Source: Aphrocallistes beatrix (Eukaryota; Porifera; Hexactinellida; Sceptrulophora; Aphrocallistidae). From it: a stretch of DNA of 64,000 nt. The position numbers and the translations under genes were made by a program. The DNA is taken from positions 744,001 through 808,000 of the forward strand of contig OY725489.1 in the NCBI GenBank assembly GCA_963281255.1, in the 5' to 3' direction. Numbering within the stretch: position 1 is the first letter of the stretch; each line of letters opens with the position of its first letter. The notes beneath the pieces were generated by a model. The model was not told where the DNA came from. It saw only the letters and a list, made by a program, of their open reading frames with translations, and did no database searches. Of this stretch, positions 52,586-63,560 are shown in pieces.

Positions 52586-55500
52586 ATGGATACGCCTATA
52601 AACGGTGACATCCGGACAAGAACCCGCACCCGGGGGGAGCCACGCCTGGAGAAGTGTGAGTGGTACTGGGGGAACATCACCAGGGAGATGGTGCAGGAGA
52701 AGATGCGAGATGTCCAGGACGGTGCCTTCCTCGTCCGAGACGCCGCGTCCAGTCCTGGCGAGTACACACTCACGCTGAAGAAGGGCGGCTGCAACAAACT
52801 CATCCGGATCATGTTCAACGGCTCCTTCTACGGATTCACAGAACCGCTCAACTACAGGTCAGTGTGAATAGAGTCTACTCATTCAGTAGAACCTGTTCTA
52901 TCCCGCGTTTTTAATATCCCAATGAATATCAGATCACGCAGGTTCCACCGTAGTTACAAGACGATGCGCATGGAATGTATGCATTTAGAATACAGAATGT
53001 TTGGGTCAGGTTATATTTTTCCTTTGTGACTAGCGTGAGGGATATCCTACATCAAACTGATCTCTCTGTCAGATTGATCATTTTATACTTTCATACAAAA
53101 TGAACTTTGGGTTGTTACCCTCCCATCCACCCCTAATCGATAACCAAATTTATTTATTATAATGAATGCCGTGTGCCAATGTATTCTCTCTTTATTATCA
53201 AATCACTCAGAGACTAAATCTATTCAGGGTATTTCCCATTCTCAGTTAATTCGTGCCTGAGTGGGTCTGCTATTACGTATCATGTGTTCCATAGATCTGT
53301 CCCTGAATTGGTATCTCACTTTCAGAAGTGCTCTCTCTCGGTTTATAACGAGAAGTTAGACATTAAACTCGAGCACCCAATCTCTAAGAAGATCTCCTCT
53401 GATCAGGAAAGTTCAGTAGAAAAACTCTTCGAGATATTAGCGCAGAAGGAAGCAGAGTATAAAGCGCAGAACGACAACTTCACAGCGATTCACAACTACT
53501 ACACTTCATCCAAGAATGACGTCGCCAAAGCTAAGATAGACATCTCAGCACAGAAGCAGATTATAGAAATGATGCGTAATCAGTTACAAGCTCTGAACGG
53601 ATACAGGAGTGAGGTCAGTGACAAGCAGCAGAAGGAGCTGGAAGAGAACTACCAGCTGCTGTCCAGACGCACAACGATACAGGAGCAAGCACTGATGCAT
53701 ATTCAGAAGAATCATAGGGACTTTAACTCGCAGGTAATTTGGGTTTAGAGATATATAAAAATGTTCCATTTTTATTGGGCTTTTTTGGTCATATAAACGC
53801 ATAATGGGTTATATTTATTATTCATTTATCCTTGCATATAAATACTAAATTTTCCTACTTAATAGCTGCATAATTTCTCCGTTATTAGATTAGAGTAGTT
53901 TCCTCACATTCCAACTAACCCAAATGATCTCTAAAGAATCTAGATCCCAAATTTGATTTGCTTATAATCTTTCTCTGCTATACTTCCATTCAAATCAAGT
54001 TTGGATTAGAATCGGTGCATTCAGATTGTGTGTGTCTGTGTGTAGGTTAACGATTTCGAGAAGCAGTTGAACCAGATGAAACCAGTGATGATCTACATCC
54101 ACCAAGAGAGACTGCACTTCAACCAGCTACTGTTGGACAGAGGGTTGCAAGGGGCAGACATTATCAACGAAGTCAACAGGATCCTGGGACTCGTGAAACC
54201 GAAGCCTAGAGCTAGTATCATACCTAAAGGTAAGGAACACACAACTATCTCTTAAAACCGTAGAATGCCCAGTGGGGACACAGTGTCCCCGATATCGCGG
54301 ATGTCTCCCAGCCATTTTCTATGGCACTGAAGCCATAAAAGTGCCATAGAAATGATGGGCATTCTACAGTTAAAACCCATCCTATATCCTTGGTCCAGAG
54401 TGTCATATACTTTTGCATCGCGTCTAAGCCAGCGATTTTCAAGCTGTGGACCCCCTAATGCAATTTTCCTATATTCTGTGGACCCCCTGATATCTTATGT
54501 GGACCACTAAGTGTCCATGGACCCCAGGTTGGGAACCACTGGTCTAATTAATACTTTGATTGGTTAATTAAATTTATAATGACACAACCTCAGATTATGA
54601 GACAGAAGAAACTCACTATGAGAATAACGAAGCTGTCTACATGGCAGTAGCGGAGGATGACGATGACGCTATCTACGCTACATTCAGTTACCTCAACTAC
54701 AAGAGAGAGCAGGACAAGGAGGTTGTGAGGAGAGTAGCTCCTTCCCCTCCGACTAGGCCCCCTCTGGATGTAACCAACTCGGGTGGCGCACAAACATCTG
54801 GCAACCAAAGTGAGTATATGGAATTTAGACTTTGCATTCTTTTTGAGAACTTCTTTTATTCCGTAAAAGAATACTTATATGGCGCTTACCGACAATGCCG
54901 CTAGCTTAAAAACTCCTGAGCTCCGTGGTTTTAAAACTCTATTTTCACACCTAAAAAACGCGACAGCCACCCTCCCTGCTAGCAAATGTCCCCTTCGACA
55001 ACCTGGGAGCCATACCTCCACCCAGAATGCTGCTAAATCGGTCTGAATGGGCAGCATTCTCCACTGAAAACGCTGCGTTATTATCGCTAGAGTCAGCGAC
55101 ATTGTCACACAGCGCCACATAGGTTTCTATTCCGTAAAATAGTAGCCTAGATTTCATTCTAGTTGACTTTGTTCAATAGACCACCCAGGCTACTCACCCA
55201 GTCAATTTAACACCCCCAGCCCTAGTGCGGCGACCCTACCAGCCCACCAGACCCACCACCCGACTTTAAAACCGTCCATGACTGCTCTACCTCGAACTCC
55301 CACAGCGCCCCGACCACCTAGGACCCCGGTAGACACCCCCAAACGGAGCCCGTTAGAAGAGCAGGAGAAGTGGCAGGTGTCAATCGACAGGGACGAAGCG
55401 AGGAAAAGACTGCTCCAGTCGAGGGAAGGAACCTTTTTAGTCCGAAAAACTCAGAATCCAAGACCAGACCCTGAAGACCCGCGGGCAGAACACCAATTCA

Positions 55501-55700
55501 CTCTTGACATTTTACACCACAACGAAGTGAAACACGTCAAAATTAATTATCAGAAAGAGATGGGAAAATTTGGCTTCGCAGCTCCCTACGAATTCTCCAA
55601 TCTTGTGGATTTAGTCCTATTTTACTCTCAAAAATCTCTTAAGCAGCACAACCCAGGGCTGGACACAGTTTTACGGTTTCCACTGTACCATCAGCAGTAG
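52586..55700 (+). CDS. PIK3R: Class IA PI3-kinase regulatory subunit, short p55-like form
   Basis: Five exons (52586-52857, 53295-53733, 54046-54229, 54594-54809, 55180-55700), 543 residues. It lacks the SH3 and BH domains of p85. nSH2: [35 protein letters not shown]. iSH2: helical coiled coil from [18 protein letters not shown] to [20 protein letters not shown], the p110-contacting region, somewhat short. cSH2: [43 protein letters not shown]. Both FLVR arginines are present. An unusual ~120-residue linker between iSH2 and cSH2 is rich in Tyr ([16 protein letters not shown]), Asp and Pro. A uORF (ATG at 52577) overlaps the start in another frame. It probably recruits p110 to phosphotyrosine proteins. 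Confidence 0.9.
54253..54376. mobile_element. MITE-like element in PIK3R intron 3
   Basis: taaaaccgtagaatgccca at the left and tgggcattctacagttaaaa at the right are inverted repeats with few mismatches. An inner palindrome gggacacagtgtcccc is also present. Confidence 0.7.
54430..54541 (-). mobile_element. hAT-type MITE, family A, in PIK3R intron 3
   Basis: Reverse-oriented copy ending gggaaccactg. Flanks gtctaagc and gtctaatt fit an 8-bp target duplication with two mismatches. Confidence 0.75.
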
Positions 55701-56171
55701 AAGCGGCAGAGAATATAAAGCTGGGATACGTCATGCTCTGTATATATTGCAGGATTGTTCGACTACTTTATTTTATGAATTACTTTTGTGTTTATTGTCT
55801 CTACGTAATGTATTATAGGATGGTTTGAATGCTCCCTTGCTAAATTATCAGATACCACCGGTTACTGTTTCGTTGTGAAATTCCGTAGAGATTTACGCGA
55901 TATTTTACGGATTGCTTCATTCTCATTTGAGTTCATGTGCTCTATGTGTGCAGAAGCCTTGTGTCTAAAGGAATTTAGTTAGTTAAGGTTATTTAGATTT
56001 CTCCAACGATAATCTAGTTTTTAAGTAAAGATTAGAAATAGTCTTACTGATTAGATTTATATTAATTTATAATAGAAAATTAATGCAATAATTTTATGGT
56101 AGAATTTTGCTATAAAACTTTTGATATAATTTACTATCAATTACCTTAGTTTGATTTCTAAGATTAGACCC
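55701..56171. other. Spacer between PIK3R and the C2-myotubularin gene
   Basis: About 470 bp, AT-rich, no repeat or gene recognised. ctaagattag directly precedes the next start codon. Confidence 0.45.
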
Positions 56172-59100
56172 ATGGCTTCTCCCACTATCACCCTCACCGT
56201 CACCTTGATACGGGGGTATAACCTGCCAGTCATGGATGTTAACGGAAAAGCTGATCCGTATTGCATCATCAAATGCAACAAAGTGAAAAAGAAAAGTCCC
56301 GTTGCCAAGGCTACCCTAGCTCCGGAATGGAATGAGTCGTTCAAGTTTGAAATTTCACACCCTTGCTGGAATCCAGGTAGATATTCATAGCTACACATTC
56401 CGAATGAAACTTTTTACTAACCGATACCTTTAAATTCGTCTCAACTTGTAGATTCTTTCATTGGAGACGACAAAGTACATTTGTAATGTATGTTTTTGAT
56501 AGAATCTAACCTGGATCACACTCACTACATCATTGTAGAGGTGTGGGATGAAGACACTTTGAAAGACGATGAGTTCATTGGCTACACCATGATACCCATA
56601 TCCAGCATCAGTGAATGTATGATAGCTTCGCGGAAGTTTAAACTTGGAAAGAAAAGTAGTGAGAAAGCGCAGGGATTTATTCAAGTTCGTACTTTATACT
56701 ATTTATATAGAGTGTCACTGTTTGTATTCAGAATCAGTGATGGATTGGTCCATCGAGAGAGAAGGAATTTCCCGGTGGACGGTTGGGTAGGAGGGAGATG
56801 GGCAGTGGGTCGTTCAAATATTTTCCTGACCAGTCCGTCACTGTTCAAAAGTATTAAGCTCATCCATACATTGATATATCGAATCGAATATCAAAATATC
56901 CGGACATACCTAAGTTACGAAATGGAATGGAACGGAACGGTTCCATCAAGTTCCTTAAATTAGGTACTCAGACTCCCGGAATGGTTCCGTTCCGTTCCAT
57001 TCCGTAAATTAAGTATGTCCTAATATCCACATCTTACTCACTATCAGACCATTCTCTAACATAACCTTGCATAACATTATAAGTATGCAGTACAATCCTA
57101 TTGAGCTATGCACCACTCTAGTTAGGCATTCATCTCGACTGTCCTTTCGCCCCCTCCTCTTGGATCCTGCACGGTTGGGTGTACAGTAAGACGCTGGCTG
57201 TCGGATTACAGCTCACCGTCTTAGCTCAGAAACGGAATCAAACGCCCGACATTGTAAATGAATCATATGTGTCTCCCACTGAGAATCCAGAGCCACCGGA
57301 GCAAGTCCACTTTCCAGGACTGGCAGAGAGGGTGGAGCTGTTCCTCGACAACATCCTCGTTGAAATAAGGTGCTTGTTCTTATCCTTGGTGCACTCAATA
57401 CGTCTAAACGAAATTATTTCTGTTATAAACTGTATTAGATCTGAAGGCGAGGTTAGAGAGATAGTTAGAGCAGTGGGATCAGTGGTACTGACCAACTTCC
57501 GGATAATCATACTCCACCGAACTAACAGAGACATGTGTCTCGACAAGGAGACCGAGCTGACCATGGAGATACCACTGGGAGTGTTGTGGGGCGTAGACAC
57601 ACTTAAAACTGATGACCGACACTTCCATTTCACAGGTCTTGAGAAGGACAAGATGGAGACACTCGTTATAAAGTCAGTTAGTTCGCTATACAATCGTTCT
57701 ACGTAGCAGAAACCAGTGTTTCCCGCAGAGCGCGTTAAGTGCCTATTTGTATCTCGCTTAGCTGTCGAATAAAGTGCTTTTGTGGTTAATAATGCAATTT
57801 ACCCGAATACACCGCATAAAATCCAGAATTAACCGCTTTCTAATACTCCTGCGGGAAACAGAAACGCATTGGACCATTCTGAGAATTGGAAATATCTCTA
57901 TCACTGAAACTGAATTATATCAGTTGACTCCGCTTAATCGGGTCTCGATATTTGGTCTCGATTAAGCGGAGTTCACAATTAACCGATAAAATTAGCTTCT
58001 ATGAATGAGGATTGAGGACTATTCCGTTCCTGCAGCCGTATATGGATATGAGTTTATCTTCCCCTCCCGATTAGATGTTTCGATTTTCGAACAATCTACC
58101 TCACAAATATCGGAGCTACCAAGATTCCTGATGCCTCCCAACTCAACATGTCCCTTGTGAACACAGATGACTCGCAGGACTATGTTCTGATCAATAATAT
58201 GTACGGAATTAATGAGGAGAATATGGATGGAGGAGATCTGAACGGAGAAATTGCTGACAAGTATGTAAGTAATTTCACTTCGCTTAGAGAGGTAAAGGAT
58301 GAAAGGAATGTGAGAGAGAGAGAAACGCCGGGAAGTAATGGACATGCTATCTGGTACAGCAGGCTTTCACAGAAAAGATTGGGCTCTATAGGTACATTTG
58401 ATTTATTAGCTCTTTTCTATTCGACACATCTGACAGTAATTAAAATTATTAAAAAATATTATGTGGACCCTTTGTGCCCTCATCATTCTCCCTTTGGATC
58501 CTATCAAATATTTTCGTTTGTTCAAATTTAATATTTTGAACAAAAGAATCGCTATATTCTATCCAAATTCCATATTCAACTCTCTCACGATACAAACCTT
58601 CAAAAGCTGGCCTGTGCATAATTGTTCTTTTGAAATGTGGCATCATAGTCAATCATCCCAGCTAACAGAACTTGAGACATGTTAATTGTCACTCTGCGCT
58701 TAGAAATACCCCTTCCTCGCCTATATTTCAACTCTAAACCTTTTCAGTTGTTCCAGACACTTGACTAACACACACTTAAAACGATAATTTTATAATTATT
58801 TTAATATTATTGTGAAGAAAATTATACTACGTATCTATAATTCTATTTATATTCAGGGTCTATGGAAGAGAAGGAAAGATCGCATGACCAAGATTCACCG
58901 GTAGAGTACCCAGCTACGATCAGCAACTTTGAGAATAACATCATCAAAAAGTAAGCAAGATTATTATTTACAAGCGCGCTTCGCTGACTATTTAATAATT
59001 ATTTTACAATTTTTATATAATTATTGAATACAGTCGACTCTGCTTAATAGGGTCACTGTTGAATTGGGTCAACCGCTTAATCGGGCCACTTTTGGCAGGA

Positions 59101-61152
59101 CTGAAATAGCTCTCACACATAGAAGCTAATACAAAATATTTTCGGTTAACACGGTTCTCCGCTTAATCGGGGCAAAATATCCTCTGACCGATGTGTCCCT
59201 ATTAAGCGGAGTCGACTGTATAAGATTTTTGTTAAGACTGAACGATGCCGAAGCGAATCGATCGCTACACATCACAATTGAAAGCTAAATTACGAGAAAA
59301 TCTGCTTATTTATACCTGAAATCTCAAAAATATACTTCTTAAAATAGCCGGGAGTCTTAGTAATTTTTATAACAATGTTATAAGTGAAGTAATATTTGAC
59401 TGAACGGCCTCGTAGGTATATGAGGAAGATTCCAAGTCTAACCAACACCCCATCCCGGGACCCTTCTCCCCAAATCCTTAAGCGGATGTTCCTCTCCAAA
59501 CTGCCGAAGACCGACCTCTCCATTCTCAGGATCCGGCTGGAGTTCCACGTGTACAATCACGCAGAAAACCCGGCGGCATTCGAGTACCTGAGGAACCTGC
59601 CCAATGAACTGCGAGAGCAGATCAGGGACAGAGAGGGGTGGCTCCGCTATGACATCACAGAGGAGATTCAGAGGTTGGGCGTTCCGGAGAAATGTTTTAT
59701 TTTGTTCAATGGTAAGTGGCATGAAATGGGTATAGGATCCTGCATCAGGAATTTAATAATCGATTCATGCTAATTCAGGAAATGAAGACTATAAAATCTC
59801 TCCAACCTATCCTGCCATACTTGCGATGCCAGCTGGTGCTGACTCGACCATGATCCTGCAGTCCTCCAGTTTCCGGAGTAAGCAGCGGATTGCTACTCTG
59901 GTCTGGTACAATCAGAAGCAGGGGAACTTCATCCTCAGGTCTGCTCAACCTCTCCCAGGCATGATGTATCACGTCTCGTTAGGAGACGAGGACCTCCTTC
60001 AAGCTGCTTGGTTAGTATAGCTTCATAATATACTACGTAGATACATGGTGTTTAGTGTGGTAGTATCACTGTTATTTTAATGCACTGAATATGACTGTAA
60101 CGCATCTAGCAATTCTCAGAGGGTTGAAGGAGGGAAGTTGCACATCTACGACGCTCGCTCCTCAATCGCCGCAGGCGGAAATCGCTTAATGGGAAAAGGC
60201 ACAGAAGACGTGGCGCGATACAAGAACTGTACTCTAGAGCACCTCGACATTCCTAACATCCACACTATGCGGGAGAGTTTAGATAAGCTCTTCCAAGCCT
60301 GCTACACCCCTGAGAGTGGCAAATGGCTGTCTCAGCTAGAAAGCACACAGTGGCTGAGTTACATCTCCTTACTGCTGAAAAGCGCGAATGGCATTGTGCA
60401 TGAGATCAGTGTTAAGAACAGCTCAGTGCTGATTCACTGCAGTGATGGGTGGGACCGCACTACACAGCTGACTAGTCTCAGTCAGCTGTTGCTAGATCCC
60501 TTCTACAGGACCGTGGAGGGGTTTGTTATTCTCGTGGAGAAGGAGTGGCTCTCGTTCGGACACAAATTCGAGGAGAGACTAGGCAAGTAATAAACATTCC
60601 ATTCCTAGTGTAGTTCTGTTAGGGAAATGCCTTGCGCAGTCGAAACCGGTTTTCCTTACCATTGCTTTGCGGGTTTAAACAGTAAGAAAAAAACGATGGA
60701 AATTAATATAGTTTTGGAATTTTTATACTATAAATCTCCTGAAATAGTAATAAAAAACCGGTGTTGACTGTGTTATATTTCACTATTTATACACTTTGCC
60801 TCTGATAGGCCTTCCTTCCAATCCAAACGAGAGGTCTCCCATCTTCCTTCAGTTCCTGGACTGCTGCTGGCAGCTGACTACTCAGTATCCTACTGCGTTT
60901 GAGTTCAACACACAATTCCTCCTCTCTATAGCAGATCATGCTTACTCTCGCTGGTTTGGAACTTTCCTAAAGAACACACAACAAGATCTTCTCACCTCTA
61001 AAATAATGGAGACTACCTTGAGTATATGGGACTGCGTGCTAGCTGAGAGATGTAAGATTGTTAATCCCAGATATGAGAAACGGGATAATGTTCTCAAACC
61101 AGTTTGTTCTCTCAAAAGAATCAAACTTTGGGAAGATTACTTCTTTAGGTAA
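56172..61152 (+). CDS. Myotubularin-family phosphoinositide 3-phosphatase with N-terminal C2 domain
   Basis: Ten exons: 56172-56376, 56503-56684, 57212-57369, 57439-57672, 58075-58391, 58857-58950, 59416-59711, 59779-60010, 60122-60582, 60809-61152; 840 residues, all phases close. Residues 1-138 are a C2 domain (TVTLIRGYNLPVMDVNGKADPY, VEVWDEDTLKDDEFIGYTMI); its last strand GFIQ-LTVLAQ spans the exon 2/3 junction. PH-GRAM follows (GSVVLTNFRIIILHR, PLGVLWGVDTLK). The phosphatase runs from GWLRYDITEEIQRLGV and TYPAILAMP to the active-site loop HCSDGWDRT (Cys ~679), so it is predicted active. It ends LKLWEDYFFR-like without coiled coil or FYVE. Intron 9 uses a GC donor (CTAG|gcaagt). A C2 fusion is not among MTMR architectures I know. 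Confidence 0.82.
56902..57020. mobile_element. Fold-back MITE in C2-myotubularin intron 2
   Basis: ggacatacctaagttacg and its near-complement cgtaaattaagtatgtcc, each followed inwards by ggaatggaacggaac / gttccgttccattcc. It folds over almost its full 119 bp. Confidence 0.75.
57921..58032. mobile_element. Pogo/Tigger-like MITE, truncated
   Basis: cagttgactccgcttaatcg followed by gattaagcggagttcacaatt and the family block attagcttctatgaatgagg; right terminus missing. Lies about 40 bp upstream of the exon 5 acceptor of the myotubularin gene. Confidence 0.65.
59031..59218. mobile_element. Pogo/Tigger-like MITE, complete 188-bp copy
   Basis: cagtcgactctgcttaata at the left, tattaagcggagtcgactg at the right, flanked by TA at 59029-59030 and 59219-59220, as expected for pogo/Tc1-type TA duplication. 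The best-preserved copy of this family in the window. Confidence 0.85.
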
Positions 61153-62248
61153 GTTAGTCTACTTCAAGAAACATTTAAAATCGAACAAATGTCAATCGAC
61201 AGATAAAAACGCAGTTCCATTAAGGGAATTGAGGGGTGGAAAATGTAATTATCTTAATACAACCGGAAATACTCATATTAGAACTTTCTAAGTGTGAAAT
61301 CTGCAGTCGTATTTACCAAGATCTTAAGACCAAACTTAGAGCTATTCACTAAAAATTAAGATCGATCTTAGTTAAGACAAAACTAAAGTTTAATATTAGT
61401 AATGGTAAATAATTTTTAGTGTGCTTCCTATATTATTATATTGGGATCTATGATCCAATATAATAATATAGTAGCACAGTACTAAAATGAGTGCTGGTGT
61501 ACGGCCGGCCATAAGTGGTCCACAGACCAGAGTTTATTTATTATTGATCTAGTACAAATAAAACTTATTTCTTCTTTTTGAGCAAAATTGAGGCAATTAA
61601 TGTCAAAATATTAGGAACAAAGAAGATTGATTAACCCACTCCTGTAAGACATAGCTTCTATTATGTAGTTATACCGCCTGGAATGCCGGGTAGTGTTTGG
61701 AAGTATTCGCCATTCACATATATCCGGATATCAGTTTAACAGTCTGCCTAGGGTTGTAAAGGGTGGGAAACTTTCCGGGAATTTATAAGACCTGGAAATC
61801 TTCGGGAATTTTGGGAATTTTCGTTTTTCTTTAATAATGAGAAATATTCAAAGATTTTACTGTGCCGACTATAATATTGTATATAGTGGCCCAGTTCTAA
61901 AATGCATTATTTTGTTTGTTTGTTTGTATTTGTCAATAGACCTGTCCTGGCTACACCATTATACATTAAATTTGGCAAGTAGATATGAAAAGTCCATCAA
62001 ATTTGCATCTCGGTATACGATTTTCCAACCAGCCACAATTTTTGTATTCAATATTTTGAATTGTAATGTCATTCACGAGAATCACAAGATTCAGAACAAT
62101 TATAGCCAATATACTTTTCATTTCAATGAGGTTAAATAAAACTCGGTTAAAATTTGTCAGATATTTATTGACTAGAGTGTAAGCTGTAGCCAATATATTA
62201 TTATAAGCTATAAGCTTCTATTTATCTCATATCAGTTTTAACTTAATA
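61153..62248. other. Gene-free stretch downstream of the myotubularin gene
   Basis: About 1.1 kb, AT-rich; the hairpin at 61428-61471 is the only structured sequence. A 100-codon frame at 61837-62139 has no recognisable domain and ordinary AT-rich composition. Confidence 0.45.
61428..61471. repeat. Near-perfect AT-rich hairpin
   Basis: ctatattattatattgggatc pairs with gatccaatataataatatag across a 3-bp loop. Pairing continues weakly outward (gtgct / agcac), so it may be the centre of a ~70-bp fold-back element. Confidence 0.7.
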
Positions 62249-62434
62249 CAGTCAGGGTCGCTTATTATGAACCCGCTTAATATGAACATTCGTTCATTAT
62301 GAACTAACCTCCTGCTCCGAATCTCATTTTCTAGATAGGATTTGTAATGAACCAAATTAGCTTAATATGAAATATCTCTATTATGAACATATTTTTTGGT
62401 CCTCTGGTGGTTCATAATAAGCGATCGTGCACTA
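62249..62434. mobile_element. TA-flanked MITE, cagtcagggtcgctt family
   Basis: Left end TA-cagtcagggtcgcttattatgaac, right end gttcataataagcgatcgtg. Same design as the pogo-like family (cagt ends, phrase repeated internally as cgcttaatatgaac) but different sequence. The 39-bp satellite begins directly at its right edge. Confidence 0.7.
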
Positions 62435-63560
62435 GGTGGATATTTGGCATTTTGGCTTGCTCTTTGTGAACTAGGTGGGGATCTGGCCTTTTTGGTTACT
62501 CTCTCATATACTAGGTAGATATTATGCATTTTGGCTTACTCTTTGTGTACCAGGTGGAGATCTGGCATTTTGGCTCACTCTTTGTGCACTAGGTGGATAT
62601 TTGCCATTTTGGCTTACTCTTTGTGCACTAGGTGTAGATCTGACATTTTGGCTCACTTTTTGTGCACTAGGTGGCTATTTGCCATTTTGGCTCACTCTTT
62701 GTGCACTTGGTGGATATTTAGCATTTTGGCTTGCTCTTTGTGAACTAGGTGGAGATCTGGCATTTTGGTTACTCTCTCATATACTAGGTAGATATTTGGC
62801 ATTTTGGCGTACTCTTTGTGTACCAGGTGGAGATCTGGCATTTTGGCTCACTCTTTATGCACTAGGTGGAGATCTGGCATTTTTGCTCACTTTTTGTGCA
62901 CTAGGTGGATATTTGGCAATTTGGCTTACTCTTTGTACACTAGGTGGAGATCAGGCATTTTGGCTCGCTTTTTGTCCTCTAGGTGGATATTTGCCATTTT
63001 GGCTTACTCTTTGTGCACTAGGTGGAGATCTGGCATTTTGGCTCACTTTTTGTGCACTAGGTGATTATTTGCCATTTTGGCTCACTCTTTGTGCACTTGG
63101 TGGATATTTGGCATTTTGGCTTGCTCTTTGTGAACTAGGTGGAGATCTGGCATTTTGGTTACTCTCTCATATACTAGGTAGATATTTGGCATTTTGGCTT
63201 GCTCTTTGTGCACCAGGTGGAGATTTGGCATTTTGGCTCACTCTTTGTGATCTAGGTGGATATTTGGCATTTTAGTTTACTCTTTGTGCACCAGTTGGAT
63301 ATTTGGCATTTTGGCTTGCTCTTTGTGAACTAGGTGGAGATCTGGCATTTTGGTTACTCTCTCATATACTAGGTAAATATTCGGCATTTTGGCTTACTCT
63401 TTGTGCACCAGGTGGAGATCTGGTATTTTGGCTCGCTCTTTGTGGACTAGGTGGAGATCTGGCATTTTGGTTACTCTCTCATATACTATGTAGATATTTG
63501 GCATTATGGCTTGCTCTTTGTCCACCAGCCGGAGATCTGGCATTTTAGCTTAGTCTTTGT
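62434..63560. repeat. 39-bp minisatellite, about 28 copies
   Basis: Unit close to taggtggagatctggcatt + ttggctcactctttgtgcac. Copies alternate between gatatttg and gagatctg forms, and a variant containing gttactctctcatatac recurs, so there is higher-order structure. Because 39 is divisible by 3, one frame stays open for 266 codons (62475-63275, 13-residue unit LGGDLAFWLTLCA) and a second frame is also partly open. I regard this as satellite DNA rather than a gene. Confidence 0.85.

Noticed and set aside
54653-54904. End of the 87-codon frame beyond 54809 as coding
   Set aside because: A gtgagt donor at 54810 joins in phase to the cSH2 exon; sequence beyond it is intronic.
62475-63548. Hydrophobic repeat protein
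   Set aside because: The 13-residue periodicity follows directly from a 39-bp satellite unit, and a second frame is open as well; no start context or splice signals.
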